From positions 1-14,519 of the forward strand of contig SFID01000059.1 in assembly GCA_004555425.1 (NCBI GenBank): a DNA stretch of 14,519 nt, written 5' to 3'. This document shows, piece by piece, positions 1 through 6,846 of this stretch; position 1 is the stretch's first letter; every line of letters starts with the position of its first letter. The notes beneath the pieces are model-generated. The model did no database searches. It was not told where the DNA came from and was given only the letters and a program-made list of their open reading frames with translations. The position numbers were made by a program, and so were the translations under genes. The DNA is from Bacteroidales bacterium. Its GTDB lineage: Bacteria > Bacteroidota > Bacteroidia > Bacteroidales > Bacteroidaceae.

Positions 1-2
1 TC

Positions 3-99
3 ATTCGGTCACGTAGCCCGCTACGCTCCCTCACGAAAATCAAAAACCTACGGCACGATAGCCGAAAACTCATCGCAAGCTAATTTATAGAACCTACCT
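3..99 (+). repeat. Palindromic intergenic repeat, partial copy (centre and right arm)
   Basis: Bases 3-39 match the reverse complement of 5045-5081 exactly, and similarity continues with scattered mismatches to base 99 (against about 4984-5044). The stretch begins around a palindromic core at 12-25 (CGTAGC-CC-GCTACG) and ends in TATAGAACCTACCT (86-99). The left half of this copy lies before the window. It has no coding capacity that looks real. It sits 44 bp before the permease promoter. Confidence 0.85.
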
Positions 100-142
100 T
101 AAATAATTAGGCGTAAGGGCTAGGTTGTTGTGATTATTGTTG

Positions 143-150
143 TATTTTTG
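143..150 (+). promoter_or_regulatory. Probable -7 box for the permease gene
   Basis: TATTTTTG fits the Bacteroidetes consensus TAnnTTTG exactly. No clear TTTG at the -33 position is seen 19-21 bp upstream; a TTG at 125-127 is closer than usual. The box lies 90 bp before the preferred ATG at 240, which implies an untranslated leader of about 80 nt. Confidence 0.5.
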
Positions 151-239
151 CAAACGTTAAATTATTGTGGGGTTCATTGATGGCTGTCCCTAATACTTTT
201 TTTGCCTCTGAATCTCGTCTGTTCTTGTTATACCCTTGC

Positions 240-1580
240 ATGAAACCTATTAAAATGAATGCCGGCACTGCCTCGGCCTTCGTCATTGCCAATATGATTG
301 GCACAGGTGTCTTTACCTCGCTCGGTTTTCAGTTGTTGACCACGGCCAATCCCATATCCATCGCCCTGATATGGTTGATTGGCGGTTTTGTGGCTCTGTG
401 TGGTGCCATCGTATATAGCGAACTGGGTGCTGCTATGCCGCGCTCGGGCGGCGAATACCATTACCTGTCGCAGATATATCATCCCGCCGTTGGTTTCCTC
501 TCGGGGTGGACCAGCCTTATCGTTGGATTTTCCGCGCCGATTGCCTTGTCGTGTATGGCGTTGAGTTCGTACGTCTGCAATATCTGGCCAGTGATTCCGC
601 CCAAGTTGTTTGCGATGATTATGCTGACGGTCATCACGCTCTTTCATGCCTTCAGTGTGAAGGTAGGTGCGAATATCCAGAATGTGCTGACCATTGTCAA
701 GGTGCTGGTGATTGTTGTGTTTATCCTGGCTGGCCTCTACGTGTCGGCCGATGGCGTGGCTGCGGGCAACTTCCAGACTATGGGCGACTTTTCCATCGGC
801 GATATGTTTACAGCGGGCTTTGCCGTTTCCTTGATTTGGGTGTACTATGCCTATTCGGGCTGGAACGCCGCTGCCTATATTGCCAACGACATTAAGCATC
901 CCCGCAAGAATATCCCCTTGGCCTTGATGGGGAGCACGCTCTTCACGATAGTGCTCTACCTTGGCCTCAATATGATATTCCTCCGCACCACGCCCATCAG
1001 CGAAATGAGCGGCCAGATAGAAATCGGCCTCATCAGCGCGCGCCACATCTTCGGCGCGGAGGGCGGCGAGATGATGGGCCTACTCATTGCCGTCATGCTG
1101 GTGTCGAGCATCAGTTCGATGGTATTCGTAGGGCCGCGCGTGGCCACGACGATGGGCGAGGACCATCGCATCCTCCGCGGCCTGACGCGCAAGAACCCTA
1201 GTGGTTGTCCCTACGTGGCCATTTGGGCGCAGTGGTTGCTCAGCGGCGTGATGGTATTGACGGGAGCCTTTCAGGAGATTACGCAGTACACCAGTGTGGT
1301 CCTGTCCCTCTGCGCTCTGCTGACGGTTGTGGGCGTGATTCGCCATCGTCGGAAATTCCCCAATGCCGAGCGGCCGTATCGCACCCTGCTATATCCCGTG
1401 CCCGCTCTGCTCTTCGGCATCATCATCTCGTGGTCCATCATCTATATGCTCTATACCGATTTCTGCCAATATCTGGATGGCCAGCATCTCCTGCCGTGGA
1501 CCACTCTGCTCAGCCTGGGCACCCTCCTCTTTGGTTATGTGGTGTATTTGCTGAGCCAGCAGCTGAGCCAGCAGCATTAG
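240..1580 (+). CDS. APC-superfamily amino acid permease
   Basis: This is a polytopic inner-membrane transporter of about 12 hydrophobic segments, expected to move amino acids as a symporter or exchanger; the substrate cannot be read from the sequence. The N-terminus carries the family's TM1 pattern with the unwound helix motif GTGVF (residues 21-25 of the chosen protein), followed by TSLGFQ. Other APC-like stretches are GGFVALCGAIVYSELGAAMPRSGGEYHYL (quoted in parts: GAIVYSELG and PRSGGEYHYL) and SGWNAAAYIANDIKHP. I chose the ATG at 240 (MKPIKMNAG, 446 aa) because it gives the short cytosolic N-terminus normal for the family. An in-frame TTG at 165 and ATG at 180 would add 25 or 20 residues that do not resemble it. 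The next gene starts 40 bp downstream with no terminator between, so the two may be cotranscribed. Confidence 0.9.
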   Translation: MKPIKMNAGTASAFVIANMIGTGVFTSLGFQLLTTANPISIALIWLIGGFVALCGAIVYSELGAAMPRSGGEYHYLSQIYHPAVGFLSGWTSLIVGFSAPIALSCMALSSYVCNIWPVIPPKLFAMIMLTVITLFHAFSVKVGANIQNVLTIVKVLVIVVFILAGLYVSADGVAAGNFQTMGDFSIGDMFTAGFAVSLIWVYYAYSGWNAAAYIANDIKHPRKNIPLALMGSTLFTIVLYLGLNMIFLRTTPISEMSGQIEIGLISARHIFGAEGGEMMGLLIAVMLVSSISSMVFVGPRVATTMGEDHRILRGLTRKNPSGCPYVAIWAQWLLSGVMVLTGAFQEITQYTSVVLSLCALLTVVGVIRHRRKFPNAERPYRTLLYPVPALLFGIIISWSIIYMLYTDFCQYLDGQHLLPWTTLLSLGTLLFGYVVYLLSQQLSQQH

Positions 1581-1620
1581 ATGTATTCGTCGGATAATTT
1601 CTAATTCCTAATTTAATTCT

Positions 1621-2682
1621 ATGAACAAACAATTCCTATCCCTCCTAGTTGCTTCCGCCCTCGTGGTGTGCAGCTGTCAGAACAACCCTCAGCAGAAAGA
1701 AACGGCCAGTGCACCGCAGGACACCGTCGTGGCCGAACCTCAACCGTGCGTTGCCGACACGGTATTGACCGCTGCCGCGCAGTATTATTCCGGAATCGTG
1801 GATGCCACGATGGCTTACAAGCGTATGGCGAAGGTGGACAGCATTTTGGTGCGCGATATGAGCGATATGCAGAAGGAAACTACTTATTTGTTCTACCCCT
1901 TCGGTGGCCCCGACTTCATCTTCCCGCACCACATTGCGCCCAACGCAGATGTTTACTTCCTCATGGGTTTGGAGCCGATCGGCAATGCACCTGCCGATAA
2001 GGACGCCTCCAAGAAGTCGATTTATGCCCAGGCGCTGAGCACCTATTTCAACTCTAGCTTCTACGTCACCACGTCTATGCAGGCCGACCTCTCGAAGGAG
2101 AAGGTGGGTGGCACCTTGCCCATTATCACGATGCTGATGGCCAAGGAGGATTGCCAGATTATCTCTGTCAAGAAAATGAATTTTGATGAGCAGGGCAATA
2201 TGGTGGACGCTACGGATAAGGATGCCCACATTGCCGAAATCAAATTCTTCTTCGCAAAAACGCCTACGCACGAGCAGACCGTTTATTACTACCGCGGCAA
2301 TACCAAGGACAACGCCATTGAACCGGGTCTGACTGCCTATCTCTCCAAGACCCTGCCGAAGTACAAGGTGAGCACTTTCCTCAAGGCTGCGTCCTACCTG
2401 ATACACGACGGTAACTTCTCGAAGATTTGTTCCGCTGCCCTTGACCATTCGTGGGCCATCTTGGGTGACGACTCGGGCATTCCCTACCGCTTCTTCGACC
2501 AGAAGGTGTGGGACATCACGCTCTACGGTTCCTATTGCCGTCCGCTCAAATGTTTCTCTGACTACACTTTCCAGCGCGACCTTGATGCCGTTTATAAGGA
2601 GAAGAAGAGCGAAATCAAACCGCTCGACGTCCGCATTGGCTACAACCACCAGTCCAACTGGATGTGCGCCCGCAAGAAGTAA
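1621..2682 (+). CDS. Uncharacterised lipoprotein
   Basis: This 353-residue protein begins with a lipoprotein signal peptide: MNKQF, a hydrophobic core, then the lipobox V-C-S-C with the acylated cysteine expected at residue 19. It is followed by a Gln/Thr/Ala/Pro-rich linker to about residue 45. The mature part is soluble, so it should sit in the periplasm or on the outer membrane. The most distinctive stretch is around residues 92-120 (YLFYPFGGPDFIF, then PNADVYFLMGLEPIG). This looks like a conserved core, but I cannot assign a named domain and propose no function. It lies 40 bp after the permease and 47 bp before a secreted hydrolase, all on the same strand, which is compatible with one transcript of envelope proteins. 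The gene is intact and its codon use matches its neighbours. Confidence 0.85.
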   Translation: MNKQFLSLLVASALVVCSCQNNPQQKETASAPQDTVVAEPQPCVADTVLTAAAQYYSGIVDATMAYKRMAKVDSILVRDMSDMQKETTYLFYPFGGPDFIFPHHIAPNADVYFLMGLEPIGNAPADKDASKKSIYAQALSTYFNSSFYVTTSMQADLSKEKVGGTLPIITMLMAKEDCQIISVKKMNFDEQGNMVDATDKDAHIAEIKFFFAKTPTHEQTVYYYRGNTKDNAIEPGLTAYLSKTLPKYKVSTFLKAASYLIHDGNFSKICSAALDHSWAILGDDSGIPYRFFDQKVWDITLYGSYCRPLKCFSDYTFQRDLDAVYKEKKSEIKPLDVRIGYNHQSNWMCARKK

Positions 2683-2729
2683 TTGCACTGGAGTAGATGG
2701 CTAGCTCCGTCCCATAAAAACCAATCATT

Positions 2730-3776
2730 ATGCCTCGCTACCTCGTTCTCTTGTTGATGGGTTGGGCACTTGGCCTGCCCATGTTGGCACAGGTCGTAGA
2801 TAGAACAAATCCGATCGAACCTGATGCCGAATTGCCACAGGCGATGTCCGATGTCAGGATGTCGCCCACGCCTGCCGACGACAGCATACCCATTGTCGGT
2901 CCGTCGGAGGTGGTCAACGGCGAAGGCATTCGTCAGTCCACGCCTGAGTGTCCGCACACCGAAGGATGGATAACCTTTCGCGGGGGCGGGCGGATGTTTT
3001 ATGAGACGTACGGCAATCCCGCCCATACGCCCATCATCCTCGTTCACGGTCACACACTCGACCGCCGTATGTGGGACGAACAGGTGGCGGTGCTCAAGGA
3101 GCATTACTACGTTGTCACGCCCGATTCGCGCGGTTACGGCAAGAGCGCAGACCCCGAGGAGGGCTACCAGTTTACGCATGCCGACGACATCATCGCCCTC
3201 ATGGATTCACTCCGCATTGACCGCGCCCACGTGGTCGGCCTATCGATGGGCGGCTATGTGGCAGGCGACCTCCTGGCGCTCTATCCCCATCGTCTGTTGT
3301 CCAGCGTGATGGTGTCGGGCGAGATTGCCAGCAGTTGGGCGGGCCCTTCCACCCCGAAGACCGCCAGCGAGGTGGCCAAGGAGAAGCGAACCCGCCATGC
3401 TTGGAACAAAAACGATGATGCCTACCGCCGCAGCCGTGCCAATTCGCTGGTGAGCATTGGCGGTTCGAAGCGCGAACGGATGCGCACGGCCCTCACCGCG
3501 ATTGTTATGGATTGGGGCTTGTGGCAGGTCAAGCACTCCACTTGTCGCATTTACTATGCCCGCGATGCTTGGCGGCAGTTCAAGGCCAGCCCGCCTGCCA
3601 CGCCCTTCCTGATTGTCTATGGCGACAAGGAACGCAAGCAGGGCTACTGCAGTCCGATGCAGAACGTTGCGCCCCAGGGACAGGTGGTCATTATCAATGA
3701 CTGCGGCCACATGGTCAATATGGAGCGGCCCGAGGAGTTCAACCGCGTGTTGATGGACTTCCTCCGCGGCCTTTGA
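2730..3776 (+). CDS. Secreted alpha/beta-fold hydrolase
   Basis: This is a 348-residue protein of the alpha/beta hydrolase fold with a cleavable signal peptide (about residues 1-20, likely cut before Q21), so it should act in the periplasm or outside the cell. After a Pro/Asp-rich region to about residue 75, the fold starts with an HGH oxyanion-type motif (106-108). It continues with DSRGYGKS (132-139), the nucleophile elbow GLSMGG (170-175, Ser172), the acid in YGDKE (Asp299) and the catalytic His327 in CGHMVNMERP. All triad residues are present, so the enzyme looks active; ester, lactone or carbon-carbon substrates are all possible. The protein ends in the usual place, after the helix that follows the catalytic His. 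The same frame stays open after the TGA (see 3777-3938). Confidence 0.9.
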   Translation: MPRYLVLLLMGWALGLPMLAQVVDRTNPIEPDAELPQAMSDVRMSPTPADDSIPIVGPSEVVNGEGIRQSTPECPHTEGWITFRGGGRMFYETYGNPAHTPIILVHGHTLDRRMWDEQVAVLKEHYYVVTPDSRGYGKSADPEEGYQFTHADDIIALMDSLRIDRAHVVGLSMGGYVAGDLLALYPHRLLSSVMVSGEIASSWAGPSTPKTASEVAKEKRTRHAWNKNDDAYRRSRANSLVSIGGSKRERMRTALTAIVMDWGLWQVKHSTCRIYYARDAWRQFKASPPATPFLIVYGDKERKQGYCSPMQNVAPQGQVVIINDCGHMVNMERPEEFNRVLMDFLRGL

Positions 3777-3938
3777 TGGTACGACCTCAGGCATCGCCTG
3801 CGCGGCGTCACAGATTTCGTCAAGGTGCGTTCGTGCTCGACGCTCTTCAATGCGCTTGCGCCCAACGATATATTCCACGAAGTGCTGGCCACCTGCAGCG
3901 AAGGCAAGCGCGCCCCGCAGACGCCGAGAAATATCTGA
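3777..3938 (+). pseudogene. Coding-like remnant after the hydrolase stop
   Basis: Directly after the hydrolase TGA, the same frame stays open for 53 codons to a TGA at 3936-3938. Codon choice is like that of the neighbours (CTG, CGC, GGC, GTC), and the peptide looks protein-like, for example FVKVRSC, FNALAPNDIFHEVL and TPRNI at the end. No plausible start codon of its own is seen; the ATG at 3776, overlapping the stop, reads a different, Arg-rich and unlikely frame. It may be the 3' end of a decayed gene joined to the hydrolase by deletion, or chance. I do not recognise the family. Confidence 0.35.
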
Positions 3939-3972
3939 GGAAGCCCCATTGATAATACGCATACACAGAAAA

Positions 3973-4018
3973 CCCATCCGCGATTTCTCTCCAAGGTAGG
4001 GGCGAAATCGCGGATGGG
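3973..4018. terminator. Bidirectional intrinsic terminator
   Basis: A perfect 15-bp inverted repeat (CCCATCCGCGATTTC at 3973-3987 against 4004-4018) with a 16-nt loop. It is flanked by AAAA on the left and ATTTTGTTG on the right, so each strand gives a stem followed by a U-rich tract. It sits between convergent genes: the hydrolase region on + and the OmpH-like gene on -. Confidence 0.85.
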
Positions 4019-4047
4019 ATTTTGTTGTGTGGATAGGGTATGGCGGT

Positions 4048-4644
4048 TTATTTCTTCTTGCTCTTGTAGCGCTTGTTCAGGCCAGCCAGCACGTCCTGCG
4101 TGATGTCCAGTGCGGGGTCGGCATAAAGGATGTTGTCGCCCGCCTTCGAGAGAATCATTGTGTAGTTGTGCGTCTTGTTGTAGTCAGCAATGAAGTTGTT
4201 GATGCTATCGTGGAGGGCCTTGTTGAAGGCATCCTGTTCTTTTTGCAGCGCCTCGGCATATTCCATCTGCTTGCGCTGGACGTTGTTCTGCTTGTTGACG
4301 AGTTTCTCCTGCTCCTTGCGTGCCTGGTCCTCAGAGGTGTATTTGCCGTTTTGCAGGTTCTGCTGGAAGGAGGCTGCTGCGTTTTCCAGTTCGCGGCTGA
4401 GGCGGCTGATACTCTCTTCGTAGCCCTTGCTTTTGGCTTCGAGGGCCTCCTTCGTCTCGGTGAAGAACTTGTAGTGGTTTTGCAACGTGTCGAGGTCAAC
4501 GTAGGCCACTTTCATTCCATCCTGCAGAGCAGTTGCAGTGGTCTTTGCGGCTGGTGCTTTGGTTTCTTCCTTGGATTTGTTGCAGGCTGTGGTCAGTGCC
4601 ATTATCGCGGTGGCTGCCACAAGGAGGATAGTCGTTTTCTTCAT
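4048..4644 (-). CDS. OmpH/Skp-family periplasmic chaperone, lipoprotein form
   Basis: This 198-residue protein has a lipoprotein signal peptide (MKKTTILLV..., lipobox L-T-T-A-C, acylated Cys21) and a short Lys/Glu/Ala-rich linker. The OmpH/Skp pattern begins at about residue 48: a beta-strand motif VAYVDLDTLQNHY, then a long charged coiled coil at about 60-150 rich in Lys, Glu, Gln and Asn. The closing element is YTMILSKAGDNILYADPALDIT, given here as TMILSKAGD and ILYADPALDIT, ahead of a Lys-rich end. Skp-type proteins are trimeric chaperones that hold outer-membrane proteins in the periplasm; a lipid-anchored form is common in Bacteroidetes. It lies 41 bp downstream of the small membrane protein gene on the same strand, so it may share its transcript, and it ends in the terminator at 3973-4018. 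Confidence 0.9.
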   Translation of the reverse strand: MKKTTILLVAATAIMALTTACNKSKEETKAPAAKTTATALQDGMKVAYVDLDTLQNHYKFFTETKEALEAKSKGYEESISRLSRELENAAASFQQNLQNGKYTSEDQARKEQEKLVNKQNNVQRKQMEYAEALQKEQDAFNKALHDSINNFIADYNKTHNYTMILSKAGDNILYADPALDITQDVLAGLNKRYKSKKK

Positions 4645-4685
4645 ATTATCAATTGTATTATTTCCTATTTGTGAGAGGATATTCG

Positions 4686-4895
4686 CTATTCATGGTGTTT
4701 CTCCTGCACAGCCGTTCGGCGCGGGCGGCAGATGACGGCGTCCTGCGATTGTGCGCAATGGATGCCTTTCTGCTCCAGCGCCTTGTTGCCGTCCACGTGG
4801 GTATGGACGAAGCGTTTGCCCAAGAGCACCCGCACGCCAAGGAGCAGGAAACCCAGAGCCAGGAGGCCGCAGATGAGGAGGAAAAGTCGGAGCAT
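4686..4895 (-). CDS. Small single-pass membrane protein, conserved type
   Basis: A 69-residue protein with one N-terminal hydrophobic segment (about residues 3-26, rich in Leu and Gly) and a basic, probably cytosolic tail. The tail carries HTHVDGNKALEQKGIHCAQSQD (in parts: HTHVDGNKAL, KGIHCAQSQD), which resembles a short conserved motif I know from uncharacterised Bacteroidales membrane proteins of this size. The function is unknown. I chose the ATG at 4895, inside a longer open frame, because the hydrophobic segment starts there and a perfect -7 box lies 39 bp upstream; the extra upstream frame crosses that promoter. The OmpH-like gene follows 41 bp downstream. Confidence 0.75.
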   Translation of the reverse strand: MLRLFLLICGLLALGFLLLGVRVLLGKRFVHTHVDGNKALEQKGIHCAQSQDAVICRPRRTAVQEKHHE

Positions 4896-4933
4896 GAATA
4901 TCAAATCACCTAATGAGCTGTAAGAAAGTTGTG

Positions 4934-4941
4934 CAAAGGTA
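4934..4941 (-). promoter_or_regulatory. -7 promoter box for the small membrane protein (and possibly ompH-like gene)
   Basis: On the minus strand TACCTTTG matches TAnnTTTG exactly and stands 39 bp before the ATG at 4895. No good -33 TTTG is seen. The placement supports the short start for the downstream gene. Confidence 0.6.
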
Positions 4942-4983
4942 GCAATAAAAATGGGAATCCTTCCACCGCGCTTTTGTTTTTGT

Positions 4984-5189
4984 AGGGTAGGTCCAATAAA
5001 TTGGTTTGTTAAGAGTTTGCGGCTATTGTGCCGTAGGTTTTCGTTTTTCGTGAGGGAGCGTAGCGGGCTACGTGACCGAATTAAAAACAAAAAACTACGG
5101 TCCGAGAGTAGGAAAGGCATCCAAGCAAGAAAGGAAATCTGCCTTCCATTGAAACTAATTTATAGAACCTACCTATATAGAACCTACCT
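4984..5189. repeat. Complete palindromic intergenic repeat (MITE-like)
   Basis: Two arms of roughly 80 and 108 bp face each other around a core CGTAGC-GG-GCTACG (5059-5072). The left arm (4984-5064) is the reverse complement of the copy at window bases 20-99; the right arm (5067-5174) is a more diverged version in the other direction. The two ends are related as inverted repeats (GGTAGGTCCAATAAATTGG on the left against CTAATTTATAGAACCTACC on the right). The last 14 bases, TATAGAACCTACCT, occur twice in tandem (5161-5174 and 5176-5189). No protein is encoded. The right edge runs into the 3' end of the nitroreductase gene. Confidence 0.8.
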
Positions 5190-5919
5190 CAAGGAAACCC
5201 TGTTGGCGAAGAGTTTCTAGCAGCGTTTGGCTCATGGCTTCATTGTCGCGGCGCGTGTAGCGTAGGTCGGTGAAGATTTGGGCCAGTGTCTGCTTGTTGT
5301 TGATGCGCAGGAATTCTAGGTTCTCGGGCAGTGCCTCCTTCGGACAGTAGTCGCGGTCGATGTCGGCGCGGGTGGGGGAGTGGTAGGTTTCCTCGTGGAG
5401 GATGGCGGTGAGGGGGAGGCGGTCGGTGGGGGCGGGCTGTTCGTCGGGCCAACCGAGGGTGATGGTGGCGATGGGCATAACGAGGCGCGGCAGGTGGAGA
5501 ATGCGGATGATGTCCTGTGGCGAATAGAGGGTGGTGCCGAGATAGCAGAGGCCTAGTCCTTCAGCTTCGGCCAGCGTGCAGAAGGTTTGGCAGAAGAGGA
5601 GGGCATCGGTGGCGGCATTCACAAAGGAGAGGAAATTGTCGTAGCCAGGGTCGGCCTCTCGCTCTTCGCACCAGCGGGTGACGCGGTGGAAATCGGCGCA
5701 GAAGGTGAGGAGCACGGGGGCTTGGCGCACCATAGGTTGGTTGAAATGGCAGGGAGAGAGTTGCTCCTTTTGGGCAGGGTCCTCCGTGAGGACAACACTG
5801 TAGAGTTGGAGATTGCCCATTGTCTGTGTGCGCTCGGCTTCGGTGAGGAGGCGATGGATGAGGGCGTGGTCAACAGGCCGATTGGCGTATCGGCGGATGG
5901 TTTGTCGGTTTTTCAGCAT
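5173..5919 (-). CDS. Nitroreductase-family flavoprotein (NfsA/FRP-like)
   Basis: This 248-residue protein is predicted to be an FMN-dependent NAD(P)H oxidoreductase of the nitroreductase fold. The N-terminus has the flavin-phosphate type motif NRQTIRRY (residues 4-11). The middle holds AATDALLFCQTFCTLAEAEGLG (in parts: AATDALLFCQ, AEGLGLCYLG). The region around residues 150-180 has the NfsA/FRP-like pattern MPIATITLGWPDE, then RLPLTAILHEETYH. The physiological substrate is unknown; family members reduce nitroaromatics, quinones or flavins. The domain appears complete, ending in LLETLRQQGF. The last codons (VGSI and the TAG) are written by the palindromic repeat described at 4984-5189, so the natural C-terminus may have been slightly altered. 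Confidence 0.88.
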   Translation of the reverse strand: MLKNRQTIRRYANRPVDHALIHRLLTEAERTQTMGNLQLYSVVLTEDPAQKEQLSPCHFNQPMVRQAPVLLTFCADFHRVTRWCEEREADPGYDNFLSFVNAATDALLFCQTFCTLAEAEGLGLCYLGTTLYSPQDIIRILHLPRLVMPIATITLGWPDEQPAPTDRLPLTAILHEETYHSPTRADIDRDYCPKEALPENLEFLRINNKQTLAQIFTDLRYTRRDNEAMSQTLLETLRQQGFLEVGSI

Positions 5920-5936
5920 GGCTTTTGGGGGTCAAT

Positions 5937-6074
5937 GGTCGCTTTGCGACCTGATTGTTACGGGAGCTTTGCTCCCTAGTTTCAGGTTTCAGCGGAAGCC
6001 TGCGGCTTCCTAGTTTCAGGGAATCCCTTCGGGCTTCCTGTTTCAACGCAGCCTTTGGCTGCTGGCTCGATAGT
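5937..6074. repeat. Array of five short hairpins, copy 1
   Basis: There are five consecutive hairpins with 3-nt loops: GGTCGC-TTT-GCGACC (5937-5951), GGGAGC-TTT-GCTCCC (5962-5976), GGAAGCC-TGC-GGCTTCC (5994-6010), GGAATCCC-TTC-GGGCTTCC with one mismatch (6020-6038) and GCAGCC-TTT-GGCTGC (6048-6062). Spacers share TAGTTTCA or close variants (TTTCA appears in four of the five gaps counting the doubled one). The array closes with TGGCTCGATAGT (6063-6074). The same structure occurs at 12885-13015. It lies between the nitroreductase start and the 3' side of the DUF5606 gene. Its role is unknown. The open frames crossing it are low-complexity and not believable genes. Confidence 0.85.
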
Positions 6075-6139
6075 CTAAGCTATGAAAGTTTGTGGCAGGC
6101 TTTGGCTATTGCCCTTCCTGCTTTTTGCATTATTACAGG

Positions 6140-6163
6140 GGGGTACTCCTTATTATATATAGG
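6140..6163 (+). repeat. Single copy of a short GTAC/AT-rich repeat
   Basis: GGGGTACTCC followed by TTATTATATATAGG resembles the tandem unit at 9502-9549 (GGGGTACACC then TATTATATAT). Its AT-rich half is nearly palindromic (CCTTATTATATATAGG). It stands between the first hairpin array and the stem at 6179-6227. Confidence 0.45.
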
Positions 6164-6178
6164 AAAATTTGGAAAGGA

Positions 6179-6227
6179 ATTGGGCCTATATCGCTTGGGG
6201 ATGGTATGTCTGCGATATAGGCCCAAT
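6179..6227 (-). terminator. Terminator-like perfect stem after the DUF5606 gene
   Basis: A perfect 16-bp inverted repeat (ATTGGGCCTATATCGC at 6179-6194 against 6212-6227) with a 17-nt loop, 26 bp beyond the stop of the DUF5606 gene. On the minus strand it is followed by a pyrimidine-rich but not purely T tract (CCTTTCCAAATTTTCC). A terminator is the simplest reading; mRNA 3' end protection is also possible. Confidence 0.65.
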
Positions 6228-6253
6228 GTTTGCCCGTTGGGTATGGGCGGAGA

Positions 6254-6694
6254 TTATTCTGCGGGAGCAGCCTCGGCGGTTGCTTCTTCCTCCTCGTTGG
6301 CTTCGAGGAAATCGGTGTAGCCAGCCTGCACGAGGATGTTGTACCACTGGATGAGCTTCTTGACATCGCCAGGATAGATGCGGTCGGCATCGTTGTCGGG
6401 CAGCACTTCGTCAAGGAAGGCGTAGAGCTGTGCCTTGTCCGCCTTGCTGGTGTGGATGTCAACGGGCTGGCCGTTGTATTTCTCCTTGATGGATTCGAAT
6501 ACCTCCATGAGAGGCTTATCATCGTCCATGGTGTACATGGAGACATCGCGGAGGGAGGTGACGCGGTCGCGCGAACCGGCGGTGATGCGACGCTTCTGCT
6601 CGTCGATGGATTCCACAATCAGATTGCCGTTGCCGCGAGCAACGAGGCGGTAGAGGCCGGGCTTGCCAGAGATGGCGAGAATGGTTTCTTTCAT
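6254..6694 (-). CDS. DUF5606 domain protein
   Basis: This is a 146-residue cytosolic protein. The N-terminus ETILAISGKPGLYRLVARG followed by LIVESIDEQKRR matches the DUF5606 family of Bacteroidetes, a small conserved protein without a known function. The pattern continues with VTSLRDVSMYT, PLMEVFESIKEKYNG and the closing helical region DADRIYPGDVKKLIQWYNIL. It ends in an acidic Glu/Ala tail (about residues 131-146). It has its own promoter box at 6766-6773 and a terminator-like stem downstream, so it looks like a single-gene unit. I know of no biochemical role and propose none. Confidence 0.85.
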   Translation of the reverse strand: MKETILAISGKPGLYRLVARGNGNLIVESIDEQKRRITAGSRDRVTSLRDVSMYTMDDDKPLMEVFESIKEKYNGQPVDIHTSKADKAQLYAFLDEVLPDNDADRIYPGDVKKLIQWYNILVQAGYTDFLEANEEEEATAEAAPAE

Positions 6695-6765
6695 TTTTAG
6701 GTATGTGCTAGATATGAATTGTTATTTTGATAGGTAGAGGACTTGCTTTTTGCATTGTAGCGTGG

Positions 6766-6773
6766 CAAAGGTA
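6766..6773 (-). promoter_or_regulatory. -7 promoter box for the DUF5606 gene
   Basis: On the minus strand TACCTTTG is an exact TAnnTTTG match, 72 bp before the ATG at 6694. The -33 region has no clear TTTG. Confidence 0.6.
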
Positions 6774-6846
6774 CAATATTTATTTGGATTGAACGCGGTT
6801 TCTGGGTGGCCAAGTGTGCTTCCCAAAGCCTAGTCTCAGCCTATTA

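Noticed and set aside
3774..3776. Reassignment or programmed readthrough of TGA in the hydrolase
   Set aside because: The hydrolase fold is already complete before the TGA and I see no recoding signal, so a gene remnant is simpler.
5937..6074. The hairpin arrays as CRISPR arrays
   Set aside because: The repeated parts are 8-10 bp spacers around variable 15-18 bp palindromes. There are no 25-37 bp identical repeats with unique spacers and no cas genes nearby.
5955..6320. Open frame running through hairpin array 1
   Set aside because: It is written mostly by the repeat, is rich in Ser, Leu, Arg and Cys, lacks a promoter and runs antisense into the DUF5606 gene. A similar frame would appear at any array copy.
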